Shown: positions 38,589 to 47,367, counted from the stretch's first letter. The stretch: DNA of 64,000 nucleotides from Rossellomorea vietnamensis (GCF_008180615.1 NZ_VTEH01000001.1:218201-282200); one strand, 5' to 3'. Notes: generated from the letters alone by a model not told the origin. Program-made: numbers and translations.

Positions 38589-38782
38589 AGGCTCTTTTCG
38601 TAAGCTTTGTTGCTAGCTGATACTAGTTCTTAAAAAATAACCATATTAAGAGGGATGAAAACTGGTAACACCGAAAAGAAAAGAGCTGCTCTCCCTCTAT
38701 AAGAGATAAAACTCTTGGTATCCGGGGAAAAATCCGGCTCTTGGGATTTTTTCTAAAGCAACAATATATGCTAAAACGGCCT
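38589..38782 (-). repeat. MITE-like intergenic repeat, copy F (intact)
   Basis: This 194-bp copy begins on the plus strand AGGCTCTTTTCGTAAGCTTT then GTTGCTA and ends AGCAACAATATATGCTAAAA then CGGCCT. The arms are imperfect inverted repeats. Read on the minus strand the core is GGATACCAAGAGTTTTATCT and GGGAGAGCAGCTCTTTTC, very close to copy C. It lies between rnjB and tepA. Bases 38342-38588 hold no gene. Confidence 0.85.
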
Positions 38783-38790
38783 TACCAAAA

Positions 38791-38823
38791 GAAAGAGCCG
38801 GCCTCTGTAGGGGCGGCTCTTTC
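38791..38823 (-). terminator. Terminator after rnjB
   Basis: GAAAGAGCCG and CGGCTCTTTC are an exact 10-bp stem, with TTTTGG after it on the minus strand, 11 bp past the rnjB stop. Confidence 0.88.
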
Positions 38824-38833
38824 TGAATTAGAA

Positions 38834-40501
38834 TTATACTTCCATGATAATAGGCAGGATCATCGGCCTTCTTCTTGTTTTGCCAAAAAGCAGGTGGTTC
38901 AGCTGATCGCGGATATCCTGCTTGATATTGGACCATTCAAATGTCCCTTTAGCAAGATAACCCTCAACAATTTGTCTTACGAGCTGTGTAGATTCATCCA
39001 TCAATTTTTCCGACTCACGGACGTATACAAAACCACGCGAGATGATTTCCGGCCCTGAGACAAGAATTTTCCCTTTACGGCTCAATGTCACAACAACAAT
39101 AAAGATACCGTCTTGTGAAAGAAGCTTTCTGTCGCGAAGGACAATATTGCCGACATCACCGACACCAATGCCGTCAATGAGGACATTTCCAGCTTGGACC
39201 CTTCCGCTCATTCTCATTTTTCCATCTTTATACTGAGCGACATCCCCTTTATCAAGGATGAACACTCTGTTATGTGAGATTCCGACTGAATTCGCAACTT
39301 TGGCATGTGCGATCAGCATTCTGTATTCCCCTTGTATTGGAATGAAATATTTTGGTTTCATCAAATTCAGCATCAACTTCAAATCTTCCTGGCTTCCATG
39401 TCCTGAAACGTGGACTTTCTTATTGGCTGTCATCACATGAGCGCCTGAACGGTACAGCATGTCCACTGTTTTTGACATCGTCAGTTCCATTCCATGTGAA
39501 GGAGTGGCAGTGATAAAGACCGTATCGCCATCCTGAATGTTCACCAGTTTGTGTGTTTGTTTAGACATTTTCTGGAGTGCTTCAAACGGCTCTCCCTGAT
39601 CACCGGTGGCAATGATGATGACTTCATCGTCATTATAGTTCGAGATATCCTGAATCGGGATGATCACGTCTTCCTTGATTTGGAGATATCCCATATTCAA
39701 TGCAATTTCATAGACTCTTTCAAGGCTTTTGCCCACTACTGCCACTTTACGATTGTTTTTAAAAGCAGCATCGAAAACCTGCTGAATCCTGATTAAGTTT
39801 GAAGCAAAGCAAGCTACGATAATTCTGCTTTTCGCTGAATGAAATGCGGTGTTCAATTGGTTGGCAATCACTTCTTCCGAGGTTGTATAACCAGGCCTTT
39901 CTGCTTCTGTACTATCGGAAAGCAGGCAAAGCACTCCATTATCCCCTATTTTCGCCATCTTCCCCATATCCGGGCGGTACAGGCCTTTAGCTGCCTGGTC
40001 GAACTTAAATTCACCCGTATGTACAATCGAACCTTCAGATGTATTGATTGAAACTCCTACAGAATCAGGAATGCTGTGGGTTGTCCTGAAAAATGTTACA
40101 TCGACACCATCAAAGAACAGCTTGCTGTCTGAATGGACATTATAAAATTTGATATCTGCCTTCATGTCCTCATCCTTGAGTCTCCCTTTTACAAGGGCAT
40201 TGGTCAGTTTGGTGCCGTATACCGGAGCTTTAATTTTTCTAAGAACATACGTGATGGCACCGATTGCATCTTCATGTCCGTGGGTAAGAAAAATCCCTTT
40301 GACACGTTCTTTGTTCTCCACCAGGTATTGAATATCAGGGATGACCATATCAATCCCGAACATGCCGTCTTCAGGGAACATCAAACCTGCATCAATGACA
40401 AAAATCTCCTCATCCACTTCAATTACATACATGTTTTTGCCGATTTCCCCAACTCCTCCAAGGGGAATGATCTTTATACTTTCATTTTTTTTCTTGCTCA
40501 A
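38834..40501 (-). CDS. rnjB: Ribonuclease J2
   Basis: RNase J2 partners RNase J1 in 5'-3' and internal RNA processing. The order is a metallo-beta-lactamase domain, a beta-CASP domain and a C-terminal domain. The conserved second motif reads LTHGHEDAIGA near residue 74: the final His of HxHxDH is Ala, as also altered in B. subtilis J2. Other motifs are HSIPDSVGV, GEFKFDQAAKG and HVSGHGSQEDLK. Length (555) equals the B. subtilis protein. The start is TTG with AGGAGG nine bases upstream. It lies between dapA and tepA, as in B. subtilis. Confidence 0.95.
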   Translation of the reverse strand: MSKKKNESIKIIPLGGVGEIGKNMYVIEVDEEIFVIDAGLMFPEDGMFGIDMVIPDIQYLVENKERVKGIFLTHGHEDAIGAITYVLRKIKAPVYGTKLTNALVKGRLKDEDMKADIKFYNVHSDSKLFFDGVDVTFFRTTHSIPDSVGVSINTSEGSIVHTGEFKFDQAAKGLYRPDMGKMAKIGDNGVLCLLSDSTEAERPGYTTSEEVIANQLNTAFHSAKSRIIVACFASNLIRIQQVFDAAFKNNRKVAVVGKSLERVYEIALNMGYLQIKEDVIIPIQDISNYNDDEVIIIATGDQGEPFEALQKMSKQTHKLVNIQDGDTVFITATPSHGMELTMSKTVDMLYRSGAHVMTANKKVHVSGHGSQEDLKLMLNLMKPKYFIPIQGEYRMLIAHAKVANSVGISHNRVFILDKGDVAQYKDGKMRMSGRVQAGNVLIDGIGVGDVGNIVLRDRKLLSQDGIFIVVVTLSRKGKILVSGPEIISRGFVYVRESEKLMDESTQLVRQIVEGYLAKGTFEWSNIKQDIRDQLNHLLFGKTRRRPMILPIIMEV

Positions 40502-40807
40502 TGTCGTTTTCCTCCTATGCTGTAATTCCCGATCATTAATCAGTTAAATACATTATACTTTATCGTATTTTATCTTTACAACGAAAATCATCAGAATCGG
40601 TCAATAAATTCAAAATATTATGGTATTCAGTTCAATTATATTGTCTTTTACACATTCGCCGTTTTCTTATTCAGGCTTTCATATTTTTTCATGCCCCTAT
40701 TTATTTTCTGGGGAAAAATTGACTGCAGAAAACCCTTGCTTTTAAGACAGTCACACTTTTGACAAGAACAGTACTTCATGAAATCATGGACTGTTTGCTC
40801 AAAAAAA
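40502..40807. other. Intergenic region between dapA and rnjB
   Basis: AT-rich DNA that should contain the rnjB promoter. I see no gene or repeat and no promoter good enough to name. Confidence 0.4.
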
Positions 40808-40835
40808 AACGCAGCCGGATGGGTACGACTGCGTT
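40808..40835 (-). terminator. Terminator after dapA
   Basis: AACGCAG pairs with CTGCGTT, with a partly paired inner stem CCG/CGA, and T9 follows on the minus strand. It ends the asd-dapG-dapA operon. Confidence 0.92.
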
Positions 40836-40849
40836 CTTTGCATATCCCT

Positions 40850-41719
40850 TTATTTCAAATTCAGTACTGCTGCCAGCTGTGTTCTTTCCTCTTCTGTTAA
40901 AGGAATGAGCGGAAGCCTTACGGAACCTACATCCATCCCCCTAAATTGAAGTGCAGTTTTAACCGGCGCAGGGCTCGGAGCTGCAAATAAACCATTCATT
41001 ACCGGCAGTAATCTGCCATGCAGTTTTGAGGCTTCACGCACGCTGCCTTCAAGGAAGACCTTGATCATTTCCTGCATCTCATTTCCGATTACGTGGGAAG
41101 CTACAGAAACCACCCCGGTTCCTCCGATTGAAAGGATGGGAAGTGTCAACCCGTCATCTCCGCTGTATAAGAGAAAGTCATCAGGAGTATTGGCGATGAT
41201 TTCGGTCATTGCATCCAAATCCCCGCTCGCCTCTTTGACGGCTGTGATATTGCTTATTTCAGAAAGCCTGATGACCGTTTCAGGAGCAATTTTTGCTACT
41301 GCCCGGCCTGGCACATTATATAGCATGACAGGAAGCTCAGTGGCTTCAGCAATTGTCTTGAAGTGCTGGTACATACCTTCCTGGCTGGGTTTATTGTAAT
41401 AAGGCACAACGACCATGATGGCGTCGATTCCCGTTTCGACAGCTTTTTTCGTAAACTCCACGGATGCATAAGTATTGTTGCTTCCCGTTCCCGCCACGAC
41501 CGGGACCCTTCCATTCACTGCTTTCACTACGTGCCGGAAAAGCGCTAGTTTCTCTTCTTGTGATAAAGTCGGAGACTCTCCTGTCGTCCCTCCGACAACT
41601 AAAGAATCACTGCCGTTTTCGATCAAGTAGTTTACTAGTAATGTTGTTTTTGGAAAATCAATATTTCCCTTATTATCGAATGGTGTAACCATTGCTGTAG
41701 ATACACGCCCAAAATGCAC
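40850..41719 (-). CDS. dapA: 4-hydroxy-tetrahydrodipicolinate synthase
   Basis: DapA condenses pyruvate with aspartate semialdehyde, the branch into diaminopimelate, lysine and dipicolinate. The TIM-barrel protein (289 residues) shows GGTTGESPTLSQEEK, VPYYNKPSQEGMYQHF, MLYNVPGRA (Tyr of the triad) and NITAVKEASGDL with the Schiff-base Lys. The start is GTG, nine bases after AAGGAG. It follows dapG by 16 bp. Product supply to DpaA/DpaB, encoded just upstream, makes biochemical sense during sporulation. Confidence 0.97.
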   Translation of the reverse strand: MHFGRVSTAMVTPFDNKGNIDFPKTTLLVNYLIENGSDSLVVGGTTGESPTLSQEEKLALFRHVVKAVNGRVPVVAGTGSNNTYASVEFTKKAVETGIDAIMVVVPYYNKPSQEGMYQHFKTIAEATELPVMLYNVPGRAVAKIAPETVIRLSEISNITAVKEASGDLDAMTEIIANTPDDFLLYSGDDGLTLPILSIGGTGVVSVASHVIGNEMQEMIKVFLEGSVREASKLHGRLLPVMNGLFAAPSPAPVKTALQFRGMDVGSVRLPLIPLTEEERTQLAAVLNLK

Positions 41720-41735
41720 TGTTCTCCACTCCTTT

Positions 41736-42974
41736 TTATTCTTCTATACTTAGTTTACCCTCTTCCGCCTCTAATTGAAAAGAGTCATGAAGAGAATTCA
41801 CTGCGGTTTTGAGATCTTTTTCTTTTATCAGTACCCAGATGGTTGTGTGGCTGTCTGCAGATTGCAGAATGCGGATGTTGTTCTCTGACAGCGCTGTAAC
41901 AATTCCGGCTGTCACCCCCGGAACCCCCTTCATTCCTGCCCCAACAACTGATACCTTCGCACACTCGGTTTCAATCAAAGGTTCGTGTCCCAATTTCTTT
42001 AGAACATGGAAAGCCCTTGAGGTCAGTTCTGATGGTACCGTGTAAATGACTCCTTGAGGCGATATGTTGATAAAGTCGACCGATATATTCTCGTTAGCCA
42101 TCGCCTTAAATACTTCTGACTGAAGATTATACTGCTCTTTCTTGGCGAAGACTTTAATTTGTGAGAGACCTCCGACATGCGCTATGCCGGTAATCGTCCC
42201 GTTCTCCAGCCCTTTTTCCCTTTTTTTCTCCAGCGAAGTCACCAATGTGCCAAGGTTTTCTGAATAAGTGGAACGGATCCGAAGAGGGATTCTTGCATCC
42301 ATGGCAATTTCTACTGCGCGAGGGTGAATTACCTTAGCTCCCTGATTGGCAAGGTTGCACACTTCGTTGTATGAAATAACGGAAAGCGGCCTTGCTTTAT
42401 CCGTAACTCGTGGATCAGCGGTCATGATCCCCTCGACATCTGTAAATATATCCACCCACTCTGCTCTTAAAGCTGCGCCTAAAGCTGCAGCAGATGTATC
42501 GCTTCCGCCCCGGCCGATAGTCGTTACATCTCCATTGGGTGAGACCCCCTGAAATCCAGCCACTACAACAGCTTGGTTTTCTTTTAATTCAGAGAGCAGC
42601 CGGTCACATCTCATTTCAGTGATTTTTGCGTTGGTATGGTCATTGTTTGTGCGGAAGCCTGCTTGTGCTCCTGTCAAAGCCGCTGCCTTGATTCCCATCT
42701 CCAGCAGCAGGTTCGTAAATACAATTGTGGAAATTGTCTCCCCGCAAGATAGAAGTACATCTTGTTCGCGGTTACTGACCTTAGTATCCTTGCCATTGAT
42801 TAAAGAGAGCAATGTATCTGTTGAGTATGGCTCCCCTTTTCTTCCCATGGCAGATACCACCACGACCACCTTGAAACCTTCTTCAATTGCTTTTGCCACA
42901 TGCCCGGCTGCTTTTGAACGCCCTTTATCATCACGGACCGATGTTCCTCCATACTTTTGAACAATTATTTTCAT
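41736..42974 (-). CDS. dapG: Aspartokinase I (DapG)
   Basis: This aspartokinase starts the aspartate pathway. KIIVQKYGGTSVRDD is at the N-terminus; FTDVEGIMTADPRVTDKARP and GAKVIHPRAVEIAMDARIPL mark the kinase domain. Two ACT domains form the C-terminal third (from about residue 265). Bacillus DapG is the diaminopimelate-sensitive enzyme; that specificity is inferred from its place in the asd-dapG-dapA operon. Length is 412 residues. No lysine riboswitch is visible upstream, consistent with DapG rather than LysC. Confidence 0.96.
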   Translation of the reverse strand: MKIIVQKYGGTSVRDDKGRSKAAGHVAKAIEEGFKVVVVVSAMGRKGEPYSTDTLLSLINGKDTKVSNREQDVLLSCGETISTIVFTNLLLEMGIKAAALTGAQAGFRTNNDHTNAKITEMRCDRLLSELKENQAVVVAGFQGVSPNGDVTTIGRGGSDTSAAALGAALRAEWVDIFTDVEGIMTADPRVTDKARPLSVISYNEVCNLANQGAKVIHPRAVEIAMDARIPLRIRSTYSENLGTLVTSLEKKREKGLENGTITGIAHVGGLSQIKVFAKKEQYNLQSEVFKAMANENISVDFINISPQGVIYTVPSELTSRAFHVLKKLGHEPLIETECAKVSVVGAGMKGVPGVTAGIVTALSENNIRILQSADSHTTIWVLIKEKDLKTAVNSLHDSFQLEAEEGKLSIEE

Positions 42975-43076
42975 TTCTACACCCCGATGTTTTTAAAATA
43001 TAAAAACAAGAGGCCTTACTGCAACTGTTTCATGGAAGATACGGTATATACTACTGGATGAGCCTCAAAAAAGCTG

Positions 43077-44129
43077 TTATTTCTTTTTAATTAAACTTAG
43101 TTTTATCAGGCTTTCGGCAATCTGAACAGAGTTCCAAGCTGCACCCTTCAGCAGATTATCTGAAACTACCCACATATGGAATCCGCGGCTGTCATCCAGA
43201 TCTCTCCTGATTCTTCCTACAAAGATATCGTTGCTGCCGACTGCATTTGCCGGCATAGGATACAGCTGATCTTCAGGAGAGTCCTGAAGTACGATGCCAG
43301 GTGCATTCTTTAAGAGTGTCTGGATATCTTCTACTTTGACATTATCATCTTTAATCTCAAAATATACACTTTCAGAATGTCCTGTGACTATCGGAAGCCT
43401 TACACATGTAGCCGCAACCTTAAGGTCAGGCATCGCCATGATTTTCTTCGTTTCATTTATCATCTTCATCTCTTCAAATGTATAGCCATTCTCTTCAAAG
43501 TTATCAATTTGCGGAATGGCATTGAAAGCAATCTGGTGATGTTTCTTCCCGCTTTTAACCGGAAGTACTTCTGCTTTTGGCTCTTCTCCATTCAAAATCG
43601 CCTGAGATTGCTCATGCAGTTCATCGATTGCAGCCGCTCCGGCTCCGGAAACCGCTTGATAAGTAGATACAATCACTTTTTCCAATCCGTATTTTTCTCT
43701 GACAGGTTCTAAAGCTGCAACCATTTGGATAGTGGAGCAGTTCGGATTTGCGATAATTCCTTTATGATTTCTGATTTCTTCTTCATTCACCTCAGGCACT
43801 ACCAAAGGGACATTCGGATCCATTCGGAATGCACTCGTATTATCGATACAGACAGCCCCGCGTTTGGCCGCTTGTGGTGCGAGTTCCTTAGACACGCTGC
43901 CTCCAGCACTGAACAAAGCAATATCAATATCATCAAATATTTCCGCTTTAGCTTCTTGAACGGTGATTTCTGTCCCTTTATAAGCAACTTTCTTGCCCGC
44001 AGAACGAGCTGAAGATAAAAGAGTCAGCTTTTCAATAGGAAAATCCCTGCTCTCCAGTGTTTTGATCATCTGCTGTCCGACCGCACCTGTTGCGCCGACA
44101 ACTGCTACATGAAATCCATTCGAATTCAT
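43077..44129 (-). CDS. asd: Aspartate-semialdehyde dehydrogenase
   Basis: Asd reduces aspartyl phosphate to aspartate semialdehyde with NADPH. The Rossmann motif is VAVVGATGAVGQQMIKTLES at the N-terminus. The catalytic cysteine lies in IANPNCSTIQMV near residue 129; a later family block is GRIRRDLDDSRGFHMWVVSD. Length is 350 residues. The ATG is preceded by GGGAGGAG. It heads the asd-dapG-dapA operon and lies downstream of dpaB, in the conserved Bacillus order. Confidence 0.97.
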   Translation of the reverse strand: MNSNGFHVAVVGATGAVGQQMIKTLESRDFPIEKLTLLSSARSAGKKVAYKGTEITVQEAKAEIFDDIDIALFSAGGSVSKELAPQAAKRGAVCIDNTSAFRMDPNVPLVVPEVNEEEIRNHKGIIANPNCSTIQMVAALEPVREKYGLEKVIVSTYQAVSGAGAAAIDELHEQSQAILNGEEPKAEVLPVKSGKKHHQIAFNAIPQIDNFEENGYTFEEMKMINETKKIMAMPDLKVAATCVRLPIVTGHSESVYFEIKDDNVKVEDIQTLLKNAPGIVLQDSPEDQLYPMPANAVGSNDIFVGRIRRDLDDSRGFHMWVVSDNLLKGAAWNSVQIAESLIKLSLIKKK

Positions 44130-44546
44130 ACTTCATTCTCCTCCCAGACCATAGATCCTTAGCTTTCACTGTTTTCATCACATTCTTCCTGCATTTAAGT
44201 CCAGCAGCTTTGCTTGCAGTAATTTCAACTCATTCTTGATCCCCGAAAAAACTCAAGGAGCACACCCCTAAGCCTCCTGCGATAAGAAACAAACGTATTG
44301 CCGCTGCCAGGAATGAAATGTTGCGAAAACTAATATAGAAAGCCTTGTTTATTTTAAAATTCGGTATAATTAACATTTTAATCATTTACCGTGATAAAGA
44401 GTATTTTAACATAAACAATAATCGGACAATATGATTTTTTGTTGAAACGCATCTGGAATATTTCGGTTCGCTGGCTGTGTCAGGAAGTCCGTATGTCTGC
44501 TTTCCGTTTTTAGCATTAACTCCCTTCCCCTCCAGGGCAAGCCAAA
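44130..44546. other. Intergenic region upstream of asd
   Basis: Carries the asd operon promoter region. AT-rich DNA at 44340-44440 includes TTGTCC and TTAAAAT-like elements on the minus strand, but the spacing is not convincing. No gene is seen. Confidence 0.4.
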
Positions 44547-44568
44547 ACCGCCCCCTGACTGGAGCGGC
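44547..44568 (-). terminator. Terminator after dpaB
   Basis: On the minus strand GCCGCTCC pairs with GGGGGCGGT around a 5-base loop and TTTTGG follows. It lies about 45 bp after the dpaB stop. Confidence 0.75.
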
Positions 44569-44612
44569 ATAATCTTGGATTCTATAAAATCTTCGTACTA
44601 GGGAAGCTGCTG

Positions 44613-45209
44613 TTAACTATCCAGGTATTTTTCGACCACTACCGGCTGAAGTTGTTTTCCTTCAAGAGCCGCCTCCACTGTTTCCACTAAGCGGGACATT
44701 CTGGCAACCATCGATTTAGGTTTCTTTTCGGGATCATCCTGCCCGAACGGAATGAAGTAAATATCTTTCGCAGAAATCAGTCTCATCAAGTTTACACCAT
44801 TAAGTCCTAATGCATCGTTCGTTGATATACCTACAACAACCGGCCGGTGATTTCTCAATGTCGCTTTTGCAGCCATCAGCACAGGAGAATCCGTCATCGC
44901 GTTCGCAAACTTGCTCATTGAATTTCCGGTTAAAGGAGCAATGACCATACAATCAAGCGGCAGTTTGGGACCCAGAGGCTCTGCTTTGACTATAGTATCG
45001 ACTACCTTATTTCCTGTTACCTCTTCAATTCTCTGAATCCAGTCTTCGCCATCTCCAAATCTTGTAACCGTGTTTTTAACGGTAGAAGTAACGACCGGGA
45101 TGACTTCTGCTCCTTCGTTCACCAGTCTTTCAATCTCTGGGAAGACTGCATCATAGGTACAATGTGATCCAGTTAAGCCGAATCCGATACGTTTTCCTTT
45201 CACACTCAT
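44613..45209 (-). CDS. spoVFB: Dipicolinate synthase subunit B (SpoVFB)
   Basis: DpaB with DpaA makes dipicolinic acid, the main small molecule of the spore core, from the dapA product. It is a flavoprotein-like fold (about 198 residues): KGKRIGFGLTGSHCTYDAVF at the start, then AEPLGPKLPLDCMVIAPLTG and NSMSKFANAMTDSPVLMAAK. The ATG at 45209 has AAAGGAG eight bases upstream; the ATG at 45215, which overlaps the dpaA stop codon, is too close to the site. The two genes form one unit expressed in the mother cell in B. subtilis. Confidence 0.96.
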   Translation of the reverse strand: MSVKGKRIGFGLTGSHCTYDAVFPEIERLVNEGAEVIPVVTSTVKNTVTRFGDGEDWIQRIEEVTGNKVVDTIVKAEPLGPKLPLDCMVIAPLTGNSMSKFANAMTDSPVLMAAKATLRNHRPVVVGISTNDALGLNGVNLMRLISAKDIYFIPFGQDDPEKKPKSMVARMSRLVETVEAALEGKQLQPVVVEKYLDS

Positions 45210-45214
45210 ATTCA

Positions 45215-46108
45215 TTACTCCTTTCGTGATGTTAAATCATTAAGCAACAGCTGTGACAAAACGTTCGCCAGAATCTGTCCAGCTGATTTAGGAGCCACAA
45301 TGCCAGGCAGCCCCGGGGCAAGAAGAGCTTTCACTCCACGTTTTTCTGCATATCGGAAGTCGGTCCCCCCTGGCTTAGATGCCAAATCGATTATAAGCGT
45401 GTGGGCCGGCATCTTTGCTATGACTCCAGCCGTCACTACTTGGGCGGGTATCGTATTAATAAGCATGTCACTATTACTGACTTCCTGTTCAAGATCATCC
45501 ATATGGAACGGGATCAGCCCCATTTCGGTGATGCGTGCCAAATGCTCGCTCTTTCTGGCTCCAACCTTCACCCTCGCTCCTAAGTGATGAAACGTCCGCG
45601 CTACACTCATTCCAACACGCCCAAGGCCTAAAACGATCAGATTTGAGCCATGAATGGTAAAGTCCGTATGCTGGATAGCCATCATGATCGTTCCTTCTAC
45701 AGTTGGGATGGAATTATATATTGCCACATCATCCCTCTCAAAAAGCTGTATCAGCTCTCTCTCTGCAGAAGAGGTAATTTCGCTCAGGTACTTGTTCGTG
45801 ATCCCTGAATAAATCTTGCAATGTGAAGGAGTTTCCTTTAGAGCTTCTTCAGTAAGTTTTATCTTTTCATTAGAAAAAATCGTTTCGATTTCTCCCTCCA
45901 GGTTCGTTCCGGGTACCGGGAGGATGATCGCATCAACGGCGTTGAATTCGACTTCATCTATCTTTTCTTTAACCGCACCTGTAAATGCATGGTCCAATTG
46001 CTCAAATCCTATCAAGGATATTTTCGCATCGAGTTCTGTAAGCTTACGAATAATCTCGAGTTGACGAGCATCTCCGCCTAAGACTGCGATCTGCATTCCA
46101 GTCAACAT
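45215..46108 (-). CDS. spoVFA: Dipicolinate synthase subunit A (SpoVFA)
   Basis: DpaA is the dehydrogenase-like subunit of dipicolinate synthase. The N-terminus MLTGMQIAVLGGDARQLEII agrees with the family, and a second nucleotide-binding motif LIVLGLGRVGMSVARTFHHL lies near residue 155. Later blocks are IDLASKPGGTDFRYAEKRG and LAPGLPGIVAPKSAGQILA. The ATG at 46108 is chosen, nine bases after GAAGGTG; the frame continues four codons upstream into that site. Length is 297 residues, the B. subtilis length. A sigma-K-like promoter lies 62 bp upstream. Confidence 0.96.
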   Translation of the reverse strand: MLTGMQIAVLGGDARQLEIIRKLTELDAKISLIGFEQLDHAFTGAVKEKIDEVEFNAVDAIILPVPGTNLEGEIETIFSNEKIKLTEEALKETPSHCKIYSGITNKYLSEITSSAERELIQLFERDDVAIYNSIPTVEGTIMMAIQHTDFTIHGSNLIVLGLGRVGMSVARTFHHLGARVKVGARKSEHLARITEMGLIPFHMDDLEQEVSNSDMLINTIPAQVVTAGVIAKMPAHTLIIDLASKPGGTDFRYAEKRGVKALLAPGLPGIVAPKSAGQILANVLSQLLLNDLTSRKE

Positions 46109-46169
46109 CAATGCTTTCACCTTCTTTTAACGTAATCGCGTTGCCACCTGCAAAGGTTTATCACTTCAA

Positions 46170-46197
46170 CATTGTATGAAGGGTAAAGGAGATGGGT
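46170..46197 (-). promoter_or_regulatory. Candidate sigma-K promoter of spoVFA-spoVFB
   Basis: On the minus strand ACC (46197-46195) is followed after 16 bp by CATACAATG (46178-46170), matching the sigma-K pattern mAC-N16/17-CATANNNTA except for the last base. spoVF is under sigma-K in B. subtilis. Confidence 0.65.
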
Positions 46198-46386
46198 GAG
46201 TGGCGCAAGAAAAATAACCATAATTCCAGGGGAATTGGGGATGTCCCGGGAGATAAAACCGCAGTTCGGATAACAAATTCAAGGTAAATGATTTGTTAAA
46301 ATCACTTTGAATCCTGTGCAGGCTCAGCTGGGTGAAATACAAGTACAGCTATTATTGCTTATCCTGGCAAACTCAAGCTAATTAGT

Positions 46387-46769
46387 TGTACATTAGTTCT
46401 TTCTGACTGAGAACGTGGGTCTGCCTGGAAAGCACTCACTTTTGTCTGCACATTGCTTCTTTATGGACACGGAGGGACTGAATACAGCTCCCTCTTGTAT
46501 CTACCTCGCACTCTCGAGGACATGAGCTGCTTGAAAGGACCAAACTCGTGTATCCACCTCACTCTCTTGAGGACATGAGCTGCTTGAAAACCGTTCACTC
46601 GTGTATCCACCTCACTCTTTTGAGGACATGAGCTGCTTGAAAAGGGCTCACTCGTGTATCCACCTCACTCTCTTGAGAACATGAGCTGTTTGAAAGGACC
46701 AAACTCGTGTATCCACCTCACTCTCTTGAGGACATGAGTTGCTTGAAAACAGCTCACTCATGTATCCAT
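46387..46769. repeat. 53-bp tandem repeat array, five good units plus two decayed
   Basis: TGTATC recurs at 46496, 46549, 46602, 46655, 46708 and 46761, an exact 53-bp period. Upstream two more units (starting near 46443 and 46387) keep the register but diverge strongly. Each unit has CACCTCACTCTCTTGAGGAC, then ATGAGCTGCTTGAAA and ACTCGTGTATCC. ACATGAG can pair with CTCATGT or, through a G-T pair, CTCGTGT, enclosing TTGAAAAC in the loop. It lies upstream of the spoVFA promoter and downstream of the ymxH terminator. The unit interior is homologous to the pair at 54921-55040. Confidence 0.95.
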
Positions 46770-46821
46770 AGGCCGGTCAATTATCAAGTTCATTCTAACT
46801 GTAAAAAAATTTCAATAAATA

Positions 46822-46839
46822 AAGAGAGAGCTCTCTCTT
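46822..46839. other. Perfect 18-bp palindrome
   Basis: AAGAGAGAGCTCTCTCTT is fully self-complementary, with T-rich DNA on both sides. It may be a terminator-like hairpin or a protein site; nothing decides this. Confidence 0.5.
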
Positions 46840-46923
46840 ATTTTTGAAGGGAGGTTTCTTTATTACCACACTCATAGCTCTCTGGCATCCCCGGCATTTC
46901 CATTGGTTCTCAAGTCCATCAAA

Positions 46924-46948
46924 AAAGCCTCCTTTGGCAAGGAGGCTT
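46924..46948 (-). terminator. Terminator after ymxH
   Basis: AAAGCCTCC and GGAGGCTTT form an exact 9-bp stem with TTTTTT after it on the minus strand, 8 bp past the ymxH stop. Confidence 0.93.
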
Positions 46949-46956
46949 TTGGTCTC

Positions 46957-47190
46957 TTAATCTTCCGCTACTTCTAATATGATCATATCAGATCCAATTG
47001 TCCGGATTTGATGCCAGGGCACCCTGATTTCAGCGCTCTGCTTTCTCATCCATTTGCCTGTAGGAATCACCAAGGCGTTGATTTGACCTGTCCGTTCATT
47101 GAATTCCAAGTCTGTCTGTCCAAGCACACCCAATCGTTCAGCTTTCTTGTAGTCCACTATTTCCTTCCCGCTTAGTTCACTAAGACGCAT
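46957..47190 (-). CDS. ymxH: YlmC/YmxH family PRC-barrel protein
   Basis: This small protein of 77 residues is one PRC-barrel domain: MRLSELSGKEIVDYKKAERL, then GVLGQTDLEFNERTGQI, then VPWHQIRTIGSDMIILEV. The molecular function is not known; relatives are made during sporulation. The ATG at 47190 has GGGTG six bases upstream; a GTG nine bases earlier lies in that site. It sits between mlpA and spoVFA, exactly as in B. subtilis. Confidence 0.92.
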   Translation of the reverse strand: MRLSELSGKEIVDYKKAERLGVLGQTDLEFNERTGQINALVIPTGKWMRKQSAEIRVPWHQIRTIGSDMIILEVAED

Positions 47191-47333
47191 TTGAGTCACC
47201 CGCTTTTCAGTAATGTAGCCCTTTCGAGAGCCAGCCTAATATATTTATCCTTATACTAAATGTATAAAGTGCTTTTCCATTTTAGAAGTAATGTTGAAAA
47301 TTACTTGGATTTTTTATCAGATAGAAAAGCAAA

Positions 47334-47363
47334 AAGCTCCGACCCCTTTAAAGGCCGAAGCTT
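47334..47363 (-). terminator. Terminator after mlpA
   Basis: AAGCTTCGGCC pairs with GGGGTCGGAGCTT (with minor mismatches) and TTTTTG follows on the minus strand. Confidence 0.75.
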
Positions 47364-47367
47364 GTAG

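Noticed and set aside
42975..43076. Lysine riboswitch before dapG
   Set aside because: The space is only about 100 bp and lacks the large lysine-box structure; a short GAGGC/GCCTC hairpin is all that is visible.
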